Shown here in pieces: positions 35,861-44,321 of a stretch of 64,000 nt of DNA; position 1 is the stretch's first letter, and every line of letters starts with the position of its first letter. Below the pieces are notes generated by a model. It made no database searches, was not told the origin of the DNA, and saw only the letters and a list, made by a program, of their open reading frames with translations. The stretch is from positions 186,001 to 250,000 of the forward strand of contig NZ_CALUWO010000001.1 in NCBI RefSeq assembly GCF_944324505.1, in the 5' to 3' direction. Made by a program: the position numbers and the translations under genes. This stretch comes from an uncultured Desulfovibrio sp. GTDB lineage: Bacteria > Desulfobacterota > Desulfovibrionia > Desulfovibrionales > Desulfovibrionaceae.

Positions 35861-37420
35861 CTACTTGGCAAAGCCGGAAGCCCGGCGCTCCCGGATGACC
35901 GTCACCCGAATCTGTCCCGGATAGGTCAGGTTCTTCTCGATCTTGTCCGCAATGTCCTTGCAGAGCAAATAGGTGGCATCGTCGTCCACGCTTTCGGGAT
36001 TGACCATGACGCGGATTTCGCGACCGGCCTGAATGGCATAGGCCTTGGAGACGCCTTCAAAGGAATTGGCAATATTTTCCAGGTCTTCCAGGCGCTTGAC
36101 GTAATTTTCCAGCAGTTCCTTGCGGGCGCCTGGCCGTGCCCCGGAAATGGAGTCCGCCGCCTGCACCAGCACGGCCAGCGCCGTGGACGGCCGCTGATCC
36201 TCGTGATGTGCGGCAATGGCGTGCACGATTTCCTTGCTTTCATTGTACTTCTTGGCAATGTCCGCACCGATGATGGCGTGGGGGCCTTCCACCTCATGGT
36301 CCACGGCCTTGCCGATATCATGCAGCAGGCCGGCGCGTTTGGCCTTTTTCACGTCCATGCCCAGTTCGGCGGCCATCATGCCGCACAGGGCAGACACTTC
36401 CAGCGAATGCTGCAGGACGTTCTGCGTAAAGGATGTCCGGTAACGCAGCTGCCCCAGCAGGCGCACGATTTCGGGATGGATACCGTGCACGCCGGCATCA
36501 AAGGTGGCCTGTTCGCCCACCTCGCGCACCTGGGCGTCCAGTTCCTGCTCGCATTTCTGCACCACATCCTCAATACGGGCGGGATGGATGCGGCCGTCCT
36601 GGATGAGGCGCTCCAGGGCCATCTTGGCCACCTGGCGCCGCAGCGGGCTGTAAGCGGAAAGAATGACCGTTTCCGGCGTGTCGTCAATGATGAGGTCAAC
36701 GCCGGTGGCCGCCTCCAGGGCACGGATATTGCGCCCTTCCCGGCCGATGATGCGGCCCTTCATGTCTTCGCTGGGCAGGCTGACGGCTGTGACGGTCTGT
36801 TCGTTCACATAGTCGCCGGCATAGCGCTGGATCACATTGCACAGGATTTCCTTGGCCTTGCGGTCCGCCGTTTCCCTGGCTTCCGTCTCGATCTGGCGGA
36901 TCATGCGGGCGGATTCGTGGCGGGTGCGGGCCTCCACTTCGGCCAGCAGGCGTTCGCGGGCCTCCTCGGCCGTGAGGCCGGCAATTTCGGCCAGGCGATT
37001 TTCCTGTTCCTCGATGCGCGTCTGGAGATATTCCTCGTTTTCCGCCAGCTGGCGTTCCTTGCGGGCCAGGTCCTTTTCGCTGGCCAGCAGCTCGTGTTCC
37101 CTGGCGGTGGCCTTTTCCAGCTTTTCTTCCAAGCGGGTGCCCATTTCCTCCAGCTTGCGCTCGCGCAGCTTGGCTTCGCGCTCCCGCTCCTTGAATTCGT
37201 TTTCCAGTTCGCGCTTCTGATTATAGAGATCGTCCTGCCCCTGCAGGAGAATTTCCTTTTTCTGCGCCTGGGCTTCCTTGCGGGCCTCTTCCACAATGCG
37301 CCTGGCCAGGTCTTCGGCATCGCCGATGCGTCTGGTCGTGGCACGCTGCTGGAAAAAAATCCCGATGGCTCCACCAGCCGCCAGCGCCAGAACAATCATT
37401 ACCACAGCCATACTATCCAT
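35861..37420 (-). CDS. rny: Ribonuclease Y
   Basis: RNase Y is a membrane-anchored endoribonuclease that starts mRNA decay in many bacteria lacking RNase E. The 519-residue protein begins at 37420 with a membrane segment (residues 4-24, [18 protein letters not shown]). A long coiled coil runs to about residue 200. The KH domain contains [16 protein letters not shown], and the HD domain has [30 protein letters not shown] and AIAAHHED. Length matches the family. The frame continues upstream through the RNA region, but that part has no RNase Y similarity. Confidence 0.96.
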   Translation of the reverse strand: MDSMAVVMIVLALAAGGAIGIFFQQRATTRRIGDAEDLARRIVEEARKEAQAQKKEILLQGQDDLYNQKRELENEFKEREREAKLRERKLEEMGTRLEEKLEKATAREHELLASEKDLARKERQLAENEEYLQTRIEEQENRLAEIAGLTAEEARERLLAEVEARTRHESARMIRQIETEARETADRKAKEILCNVIQRYAGDYVNEQTVTAVSLPSEDMKGRIIGREGRNIRALEAATGVDLIIDDTPETVILSAYSPLRRQVAKMALERLIQDGRIHPARIEDVVQKCEQELDAQVREVGEQATFDAGVHGIHPEIVRLLGQLRYRTSFTQNVLQHSLEVSALCGMMAAELGMDVKKAKRAGLLHDIGKAVDHEVEGPHAIIGADIAKKYNESKEIVHAIAAHHEDQRPSTALAVLVQAADSISGARPGARKELLENYVKRLEDLENIANSFEGVSKAYAIQAGREIRVMVNPESVDDDATYLLCKDIADKIEKNLTYPGQIRVTVIRERRASGFAK

Positions 37421-37637
37421 AACCCCCCCGATATGTGACGGCCCTGCCGTCAAAACGTCGCGTTCCTGCGCGGCGGTCAGCTGGAACCATTCGTTCTTCG
37501 CGCCACGGCGGCAAACGAAACGATACCCGCAACAGTACAGGGCGCTCGGCAGAGCGCCTGCACGGCGGGCAATCGTGAGCTGGCCGGAGCATTTTTCTCG
37601 GAACATGCTCCCGACCACGGCGAAAAAGGGGGCAGGC

Positions 37638-37660
37638 AAAAATGCGCCCGAAAGGGCGCA
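37638..37660 (-). terminator. Intrinsic terminator between the 6S RNA region and rny
   Basis: TGCGCCC (37643-37649) pairs with GGGCGCA (37654-37660), and on the minus strand TTTTT follows at once. It would end transcripts coming from zapA and the 6S RNA. Confidence 0.8.
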
Positions 37661-37721
37661 CGACAAGGCACACCCGGCACTGCCGGGACAAATTTCCCCA
37701 AGGAGCCGTGTCATGACTTCG

Positions 37722-37867
37722 GTGCAGAACCTGGTCTCCCAGGGTGGGTGCCGCGTCGTTTCCTTCAGGCTTCCCTTTGCAGGCTTGCACACCGGAAACG
37801 GGTAGACTCCCTTTTTTTATGCTTGTAAGGTCAGCACCGAGACATAAATCACGCACACCCCAGGGAA
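37722..37867 (-). ncRNA. ssrS: Probable 6S RNA
   Basis: The stretch directly downstream of zapA on the minus strand has no convincing gene. It starts AATTCCCTGGGGTGTGCG and ends with GCGGCACCCACCCTGGGA, which can pair with the start to close a long rod with a central bulge, as in 6S RNA. In many proteobacteria ssrS lies directly after zapA, and a terminator follows at 37638-37660. 6S RNA binds the housekeeping RNA polymerase holoenzyme in stationary phase. The ends are estimated, and the call rests on position plus gross fold. Confidence 0.55.
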
Positions 37868-38149
37868 TTAAAGAGGTTGCGACTCTTCTATTTGCGTAAG
37901 CAGGTTCTGGATGCGATTCTGCACATCCTCCTGCTTTTTCTGCGCTTGCAGTAAATCATCCGCCAGCCCAAGGGCAAGGAACGTCAGCAAAATATCCTTG
38001 CTCTGCGCGCCGTGGGACCTCAGTTTCAAGTCGGCGTACCGTTCTTCCAGCAGATCGATGGTCGCCTGGATGCGTTCCATGTCCGCTCCCGGGCGAAAGG
38101 CGATCTCCCGCCCCAGAATGGTCAGCCTGTGCACATTTCCCTGGCTCAT
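37868..38149 (-). CDS. zapA: Cell division protein ZapA
   Basis: ZapA is a small FtsZ-ring cross-linker. The 93-residue protein has the family's N-terminal VHRLTILGREIAFRPGADME followed by ERIQATIDLLEERYADLKL and a C-terminal coiled coil (LLQAQKKQEDVQNRIQNLL). Its start overlaps the stop of the upstream zapB-like gene by 4 bases. A 6S RNA-like element follows immediately. Confidence 0.88.
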   Translation of the reverse strand: MSQGNVHRLTILGREIAFRPGADMERIQATIDLLEERYADLKLRSHGAQSKDILLTFLALGLADDLLQAQKKQEDVQNRIQNLLTQIEESQPL

Positions 38150-38397
38150 TCTACGCTGGTGCTGTCATGCTCTTCCACGGCCCGCAGCAGGGCGTCCAGA
38201 CGTTGCAGGACTTCAGCCCGCAGGGCCTTTTCCTGGGCAAGAGCCTCCAGCAGCGCATGATTCTCCACTTCCAGAGCTTCCTTGTCCCGTACAGCCTGTT
38301 CCCGTTCTTCCTGCAGGCGCTTCCGTTCTGCCACCAGGGCATCCAGTTTGCGCAGCATTTCCGAAACCCGGACTTCAAGCTGTTCGAGAACTTCCAT
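38146..38397 (-). CDS. ZapB-like coiled-coil protein
   Basis: An 83-residue protein that is almost entirely coiled coil: MEVLEQLEVRVSEMLRKLDA, then LVAERKRLQEEREQAVRDKE and a leucine-rich second half. Coupling to zapA by a 4-base overlap and the composition suggest a division-ring partner like ZapB. Sequence identity to ZapB cannot be judged by eye. The ribosome site is poor. It is separated from glmU by a strong terminator, so a promoter probably lies just upstream. Confidence 0.7.
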   Translation of the reverse strand: MEVLEQLEVRVSEMLRKLDALVAERKRLQEEREQAVRDKEALEVENHALLEALAQEKALRAEVLQRLDALLRAVEEHDSTSVE

Positions 38398-38473
38398 GGT
38401 TTTTTGTATAGCATTGTGGCGGAATGAAGGCAAGACACCGGCAGAGCCTTCTGCCGAAAAGCGCTTCCCCGGA

Positions 38474-38507
38474 CAAACAAAAAGGGGAAGGGCCTGCGCC
38501 CTTCCCC
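38474..38507 (-). terminator. Intrinsic terminator of glmU
   Basis: GGGGAAGGGC (38484-38493) pairs with GCCCTTCCCC (38498-38507) across a 4-base loop, and the minus strand continues TTTTTGTTTG. Confidence 0.9.
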
Positions 38508-38530
38508 CTGTATGCCGGAATGCTGCCTGC

Positions 38531-39886
38531 CTAGCCGCGGCGGGGCAGATTTTTCTGCCGGCCACGGGCTATGCCCATGGTCTTGTCGGGGACATCCTTG
38601 GTGATGACCGAACCGGCCCCCACCAGGGCGCCGTCCCCCACCCGCACGGGGGCCACCAGGGCCGTATTGCTGCCGATGAAGGCCCGCTCGCCGATGTGCG
38701 TCTGGTACTTGTGCTGCCCGTCGTAATTACAGGTAATGGTGCCTGCCCCGATATTGGCATGGGCGCCGATGACGCTGTCGCCCAGATAGGAAAGATGATT
38801 GGCCTTGGCGCCCTTTCCCAGGCGGGTTTTCTTCAGCTCCACGAAATTGCCCACATGGGAGCCTTCTTCCAGTTCCGCGCCGGGGCGCAGGCGGGCATAG
38901 GGGCCTACCAGGGCCTGCGGCCCCACATGGGCCTTTTCCAGATGGCAGAAGGGACGCAGCTGCGCGCCCCCTTCCACCCGGCTGTTGTCAAGGACGCAGT
39001 GGGAGGCAATGCGGGCATTGCTGCCCACAAAGGAGGCGCCGTAAATTTCGCAGGGACCGGTGATTTCCGCCCCGGGTTCCACCTGGGCCAGCGGGCTGAT
39101 GCGCACGCTTTCCGGCGCGTGCAGCATGACCCCGGACGCCATGAGCCGCTGGTTCACCATGTCCTGCATGAGGCGCTCGCAGGCGGCCAGCTCCAGGGGA
39201 GAATTGATGCCCAGCAGGCTGGTGTCGTTGCCGCACTGCACCCCCACGACCTGCATGCCCTCGCTGACGGCCAGCCCCACCAGATCGGTGATGTAGTATT
39301 CCCCGCTGCGGTTGGCATTGGTGATGCGGGGCAGCAGGGCACGGGCACAGGCCATATCCAGAAGATACATGCCCGCATTCACTTCGCCCGTGGCAGCGCC
39401 ATAGCGCTCCAGATCATAATCCTTGGCCTCCACAATGGCCTGCACGCTGCCGTCGTCATGGCGCACCACGCGGCCGTAGGCGGCCGGATCATCCAGGGAA
39501 ATGGTGGCAAAGGCCAGCGGGGCATGCCCCGCCCCCTGCAGGAAGTGGCGCACCACCTCCGCCGTCAGCAGCGGCGTATCCCCATTGACCACCAGCAGGC
39601 GGTCCACCCCGGCGGCCTCCAGGGACGGCATGGCCGTTTGCAGGGCATGGCCGGTACCGAGCTGCTCTTCCTGCTGCACAAAATGCTCCTGGGGAAAGGC
39701 TTCCCGCACCATGTCCGCCCCGTGGCCCACCACGATCCACACGTCATCGCCAAAGACCGGGCGCAGGGCCTCGCGCACATGGCACAGCATGGTTTCCCCC
39801 AGCAGGGTCTGCAAAACCTTGGGACGCAGCGAATGCATGCGGGTTCCCTTGCCCGCCGCCAGTATGAGAGCTGCCTCTTTGGGCAT
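38531..39886 (-). CDS. glmU: Bifunctional GlmU: UDP-GlcNAc pyrophosphorylase and GlcN-1-P acetyltransferase
   Basis: GlmU makes UDP-GlcNAc for peptidoglycan and lipopolysaccharide. The 451-residue protein starts best at 39886 (AAGGAG lies 7 bases upstream); ATG at 39892 overlaps that site. The N-terminal uridyltransferase has LILAAGKGTRMHS, QLGTGHALQTA and VNGDTPLL. The C-terminal left-handed beta helix has hexapeptide repeats and the acetyltransferase segment ANIGAGTITCNYDGQHKYQT. Length is typical. Confidence 0.97.
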   Translation of the reverse strand: MPKEAALILAAGKGTRMHSLRPKVLQTLLGETMLCHVREALRPVFGDDVWIVVGHGADMVREAFPQEHFVQQEEQLGTGHALQTAMPSLEAAGVDRLLVVNGDTPLLTAEVVRHFLQGAGHAPLAFATISLDDPAAYGRVVRHDDGSVQAIVEAKDYDLERYGAATGEVNAGMYLLDMACARALLPRITNANRSGEYYITDLVGLAVSEGMQVVGVQCGNDTSLLGINSPLELAACERLMQDMVNQRLMASGVMLHAPESVRISPLAQVEPGAEITGPCEIYGASFVGSNARIASHCVLDNSRVEGGAQLRPFCHLEKAHVGPQALVGPYARLRPGAELEEGSHVGNFVELKKTRLGKGAKANHLSYLGDSVIGAHANIGAGTITCNYDGQHKYQTHIGERAFIGSNTALVAPVRVGDGALVGAGSVITKDVPDKTMGIARGRQKNLPRRG

Positions 39887-40231
39887 GATCATTCTCCTTC
39901 TTCTCGGAATATGTGGGCGATACGATAGTCACCTCCCCCGGCCAAGGCAAGCGACAAACAGGTGAAGAATGCGCGAAAACTCCGCCACAGACAGGACGCT
40001 GCCAGGGGCACACAGGCAGCCTCCGAAGCGGCAGGCGCAGCGCGGCAGCGCTGCCGGCGGGCCGCCCCGCCCGAAAAACACTTGACCAGCCCGGACAAGG
40101 GGGCCGCTCCTTCCCTGAAGCGGGCGGACAATACGTCAGCCCTGCGGAAAAGGGCCTGGGAGAGCGGAGGAGACCCGCTGACACCGGCAGCGCGGTCTCC
40201 TCCCGGAACGTATCTGCTGTGCCGGCAGAGG
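39887..40231. other. Gene-free region with a strong hairpin
   Basis: No gene is supported in these 345 bases. The stem GGAGACC-CGCTG (40169-40180) with CAGCG-C-GGTCTCC (40188-40200) has a 7-base loop and one bulge. It may be the 3' structure of the zinc-ribbon gene on the minus strand. Confidence 0.5.
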
Positions 40232-40471
40232 CTAGTCGGGAACAACGCCGCTGCCGTGACACACGGGGCAGGGCACATTGTTCCCGCAGCGGAAGCAGCT
40301 GCCGGGCAGAATGGTGGTCCGTCCGCCGCAGCGGGGACAGGTTTCCTCGCCTGTTTCGGTTTTCACCGTACCGGCACCAAGACATTCGGGACAACGGACG
40401 CGCAGCTGATGGTTCCAGCATACGCCGCAGGTCACGCGACCCACACCTTCACACTGGGGACAGGTACTCAT
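40232..40471 (-). CDS. Small multi-zinc-ribbon (DnaJ-type cysteine) protein
   Basis: A 79-residue protein starting at 40471 behind AGGAGAAAACAG. It is nearly all CxxC pairs: CPQCEGVG, CGVC, CPECLGAG, CPRCGG, CFRCGN and CPVCHGSG. Some are of the CxxCxGxG type found in the DnaJ cysteine-rich domain, so two to three zinc ions are likely. Similar stand-alone proteins bind RNA or proteins (for example anti-TRAP), but nothing here fixes the role. Confidence 0.75.
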   Translation of the reverse strand: MSTCPQCEGVGRVTCGVCWNHQLRVRCPECLGAGTVKTETGEETCPRCGGRTTILPGSCFRCGNNVPCPVCHGSGVVPD

Positions 40472-40660
40472 CTGTTTTCTCCTGAGAAAGAGCCATACGG
40501 CCATGGCCGTCTGCCGGATGGGGAAAGATGACGGCCGTATCACGGTAGACTGGCCCCCCTTCCGCCGTCAACCGGGCATCTGCCTGTCCGCGCGGCAGTG
40601 TCCCTCGCCTGACGTTGTCAGCGCACCACACAAAACACGGATAGAGTGCCCGCGATGCAA

Positions 40661-40689
40661 ACAAAAAACTTGCTATCTAAATTTTTTGT
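40661..40689 (+). promoter_or_regulatory. Candidate operator upstream of the S24 repressor
   Basis: ACAAAAAACTT (40661-40671) and AAATTTTTTGT (40679-40689) form an inverted repeat with 10 of 11 matches around a 7-base centre. It lies 30 bases before the repressor start, where an autoregulatory site would be expected. Confidence 0.45.
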
Positions 40690-40719
40690 TGATAAACGGA
40701 GGGTGACAAAGGAGGTACC

Positions 40720-41412
40720 ATGTCTGCTTCACCGGCTTTTACCGACATGATTGCACGCCTCATGCGTGCCCTCAATGCCCACAGCGACGCTGAACTGGCC
40801 CGCGCACTGGACATCAGCCCCCAGTCCGTCCACGGGGCGCGGCGGCGGGGCGAGGTACCGCCCTCCTGGGTTCAGCTCTGTGCCGAAAAAACGGGCTGCA
40901 ATGCCCACTGGCTCTTTTTTGGCAAAGGCCCCATGTTTCTGCCCGCCGGCCGGGACGGTCTGCCGCCGGAGGCCACGGCCCCGGCGGACAGCGTGGACAT
41001 GATCACGGTGCCGCTGGTGGAGGCCCGCCTTTCTGCCGGAACCGGCAGCATGGAGGTGAGCAGCGAGCGCGGCGGCGGCCATGCCTTCCGCAGCGACTTT
41101 CTGCACCGCAAGGGCAATCCCAAGCGCATGGTGCTCATGCGCGTTTCCGGAGACAGCATGGAGCCGGAAATCTTTGACAATGACCTGGTGCTGCTGGATC
41201 AGGGCCAGAAGGAGATCACCCCGGGGCGCCTCTATGCCGTCGGCTTTGAGGATGCCATCTATATCAAGCGGATCGACAAGCTGCCGGGCCAGGTCATCCT
41301 GCGCAGCGTCAATCCGGCCTACCCGCCCGTAACCCTGGACCTGCGCGGCGACTGTGCCGACCAGTTCCGGGTCATCGGCCGGGTGCTCTGGTCCGGCCGC
41401 GAATACAAATAG
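40720..41412 (+). CDS. CI/LexA-like S24 transcriptional repressor
   Basis: A 230-residue repressor. Residues 20-50 form a helix-turn-helix (AELARALDISPQSVHGARRR). The C-terminal half is an S24 peptidase with the serine in VSGDSMEPEI (Ser146) and the lysine in AIYIKRI (Lys183). A candidate self-cleavage Ala-Gly pair is at 106-107 (RLSAGTGS). The layout is that of phage CI-type repressors. No phage gene lies nearby, so it is either a domesticated repressor or a regulator of stress genes. The ribosome site AAAGGAGGTACC is excellent. RecA-stimulated cleavage is inferred from the family. Confidence 0.88.
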   Translation: MSASPAFTDMIARLMRALNAHSDAELARALDISPQSVHGARRRGEVPPSWVQLCAEKTGCNAHWLFFGKGPMFLPAGRDGLPPEATAPADSVDMITVPLVEARLSAGTGSMEVSSERGGGHAFRSDFLHRKGNPKRMVLMRVSGDSMEPEIFDNDLVLLDQGQKEITPGRLYAVGFEDAIYIKRIDKLPGQVILRSVNPAYPPVTLDLRGDCADQFRVIGRVLWSGREYK

Positions 41413-41630
41413 GCCCGCTGACCAGGCCCGCCGGCCGTCTGGCCGCCCTTTCCTGCCCCCGCACGGACCGTGCCGGACGTCCCTCTCCTGCCCGGTGCGG
41501 TCCATTTTTTTGCTGTCGGCACCGGTGCAGCGGCCATGCGGGATTTCCTGCCCCCCTGCCGGCAGCGGGCACCCCGCGCTACGGTGCTTCCCGCACACGG
41601 GGGGTAGCGGTCCGGGCATGCGGCATGCGT

Positions 41631-41659
41631 TGTGGAAGCGCCCCCGGAGCGCTTCCACA
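41631..41659. terminator. Hairpin between convergent repressor and flavodoxin genes
   Basis: A perfect 11-bp stem TGTGGAAGCGC (41631-41641 with 41649-41659) and a 7-base loop. It has no T run in either direction but sits between two convergent stops. Confidence 0.55.
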
Positions 41660-41694
41660 GGAAACAGGCCCGGACCGACCGGGGGACCACGGGG

Positions 41695-42210
<516 letters not shown>

Positions 42211-42370
42211 CTACACGGCCTGCGCCCCGGCGTCAAGAAAAAGCGCACTGCCCCGCGGCGCGCCAGGCGGTCGCCCACGGCAGGCCCCGGCAGCCGCCCT
42301 GCGGGGGCCAAGATACCGCCAGCATACGGCAGCCTGCCCCGGCAGAACGAAAACGCGCCGCCCGGCGCGC

Positions 42371-43735
42371 TCAGGCGTCTGTTCCGTCCCCGGCCGGGTC
42401 CGGCAGGTCCTGGCAGTGAACCTGCGGCACCTGGGCCTCGCCGGGCAACGGGGCGGTGAGCTGCGCCCTGTCACCCACGTAGGGATTGAAATAGCCGAAG
42501 CGCAGCCACGGACAGGCCCGGTGCAGGCGCTTCATGAAGGCGCCCAGCCCCATGCTGGGCGAGTCGTCCAGCCCTGCCATGAGCCGCAGGTACCATTCGG
42601 GGTCAATGTTCAGATTGCGCCACTGGATCATGCTCACCCCGCAGTGCGTCACCAGCTCCACCAGGGAGGCCAGCTCCGCCTCGCTGTCCGTGATGCCGGG
42701 GAAGAACAGCAGATTGAGGGAAACCCACAGACCGTCGCGCCGGGCAATTTCCATGGAGCGGCGCACGTCCGCAAAGTCATAGCCGTGGGGGCGGTAATAG
42801 CGCTGGTAGAGGTCCGGCCGGCTGCTGTTGAGACTCACGCGGATGCTGCTGAAGCCGGCCTCGGCCAGACGCGCCACGGCCTCCGGGCGCGAGGCATTGG
42901 TATTGCAGTTCACCGTGCCGTGTCCGCCCTCGGCGCGAAAGCGCCTGACGCTTTCCACCAGCAGGTCGGGATTCATGAGGGGGTCGCCCTCGCAGCCCTG
43001 GCCGAAGGAATAGACCGGGCAGACGGTCTCGCGGCTCTGGTGAAAGCGCATGACCTCCACCAGTTCGTCCGGTGTGGGCACAAAGGCCAGCCGGCACTGC
43101 GGGGTCACTGCCACGGGAGAGTCCTTGTCCTGCTCGGAAATGCAGCCCACGCAGCGGGCATTGCAGGAACGGGAGGACGGCAGCGGGGCCTCGAAGCGCC
43201 CCAGGGCAAAATTGCGCGCCGCCGGGCAGTCATAGCGCATGACGCAGTTTTGCAGGATATGCCGCACCAGGCGGTTCTTGGGAAAGCGCCGCAGCAGCTC
43301 GCGCACATTCTTTTCGATGCGGGCACGCGGCACCTTGCGGAACTGCTGCCGCTGGTCATCATCCACCCGGCGGGCACAGATATAGAAGCGCCCGCGGGCA
43401 AAACCCACGGCACCGTAGGCAAACAGGGGCAGCAGAGGTGCATCGTCGGCGGAAACATAAGCCGGATGTGCCGACAGGGTATGCGCAGGCGCGGCAAAAG
43501 CCGCCACCGCCACATCCGGGCTGGTCACAATCTCGCCGGATTCCGGGTCCAGCCCCACGGCCTGACGTCCCGGCAGCAGAAAAAGCTCGCTTTCCTCGGG
43601 CAGGGGCATGAGTTCGTCGGGTCTGGGCACGCCCCACTGCGCCCCACGCCGGCAAACCATGAGCAGATCGGGATCATCATAAATATTGCCCTGACTGTCG
43701 GCCATGACCATATGCGGCTGGATATGCTGTGCCAT
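42371..43735 (-). CDS. Radical SAM protein
   Basis: A 454-residue radical SAM protein. The iron-sulfur motif is CNARCVGC near residue 190, and the SAM region includes GQGCEGDPLMNP and TVNCNTNASRP. An N-terminal region of about 180 residues carries extra cysteines (CVMRYDCPAARNF) and opens with a short DSQGNIYDDPDL segment. It does not look like a peptide-modifying enzyme with a SPASM tail. The substrate is unknown. Start at 43735 with AAGGA upstream. It lies 229 bases upstream of flavodoxin on the same strand; flavodoxin can be an electron donor for radical SAM enzymes, but this link is only suggestive. Confidence 0.85.
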   Translation of the reverse strand: MAQHIQPHMVMADSQGNIYDDPDLLMVCRRGAQWGVPRPDELMPLPEESELFLLPGRQAVGLDPESGEIVTSPDVAVAAFAAPAHTLSAHPAYVSADDAPLLPLFAYGAVGFARGRFYICARRVDDDQRQQFRKVPRARIEKNVRELLRRFPKNRLVRHILQNCVMRYDCPAARNFALGRFEAPLPSSRSCNARCVGCISEQDKDSPVAVTPQCRLAFVPTPDELVEVMRFHQSRETVCPVYSFGQGCEGDPLMNPDLLVESVRRFRAEGGHGTVNCNTNASRPEAVARLAEAGFSSIRVSLNSSRPDLYQRYYRPHGYDFADVRRSMEIARRDGLWVSLNLLFFPGITDSEAELASLVELVTHCGVSMIQWRNLNIDPEWYLRLMAGLDDSPSMGLGAFMKRLHRACPWLRFGYFNPYVGDRAQLTAPLPGEAQVPQVHCQDLPDPAGDGTDA

Positions 43736-43846
43736 AAATCATCCTTGCCCCGCTGGGACTGAAAGTATATAGATGTGACAGCAACGCTCCCGCCGCTGCC
43801 TGCGCATTGCCGGACAGCGGCGGAATCCTGCGCCACAGAGGCCGCC

Positions 43847-44197
43847 ATGCTTTCCTTGATGCTTTTCATGTTTCTCTGTTTTCTGGGCATGCTGGGCATG
43901 TTTTTCTACATGCTGCGCAACCAGGAAAAAATGTGCCAGACCCTGCGCGAAGAACATGCGCAGACGCGCCTGCTGCTGCGCGCCCTGGAATCGCGGCTGG
44001 AACGCAGCGTGGGCTGCCCGGACGAGCAGCCCACGGCCTCGTCCCGGGACGGGGCGGATGCCTCCCGGCAGGACCCGCTGCTGCGCCTGAGCTTTGATGC
44101 ACCGGCGCCTGCCCCCCGCACGCCGGCCGTGGACCCCGGCCTTGATCTGCACTTTGATCCTGACGAAAATCTTTCTCGTGGGGCCGTGGCGCGCTGA
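43847..44197 (+). CDS. Small membrane-anchored hypothetical protein
   Basis: I do not recognise this 116-residue protein. With the start at 43847 it has one N-terminal membrane segment (MLSLMLFMFLCFLGMLGMFF), then a short coiled coil (residues 25-50), and a Pro/Ala/Asp-rich tail. An upstream ATG at 43775 would hide the membrane segment behind 24 residues and lacks a good ribosome site. It stands alone between two divergent transcription units. Confidence 0.55.
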   Translation: MLSLMLFMFLCFLGMLGMFFYMLRNQEKMCQTLREEHAQTRLLLRALESRLERSVGCPDEQPTASSRDGADASRQDPLLRLSFDAPAPAPRTPAVDPGLDLHFDPDENLSRGAVAR

Positions 44198-44321
44198 CAC
44201 GCCGCCGCGTCCCGCCTTTCTGCCTGCCGAACTCCTTCGCGCAGGCTTTTTTTGACAAGAGGAAAGCCCGCTCCGTGCCTGCCTTCCGCACTATGCGGGA
44301 CAGGCCCGCCCTTCCACGAAC

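Noticed and set aside
37421..37792. N-terminal extension of the RNase Y frame
   Set aside because: The frame stays open upstream, but RNase Y starts with its membrane segment at 37420 and the upstream DNA carries the terminator and 6S-like RNA.
40720..41412. Evidence for a prophage around the CI-like repressor
   Set aside because: Neighbouring genes are a zinc-ribbon protein, flavodoxin and a radical SAM protein. No integrase, structural or replication gene is visible.
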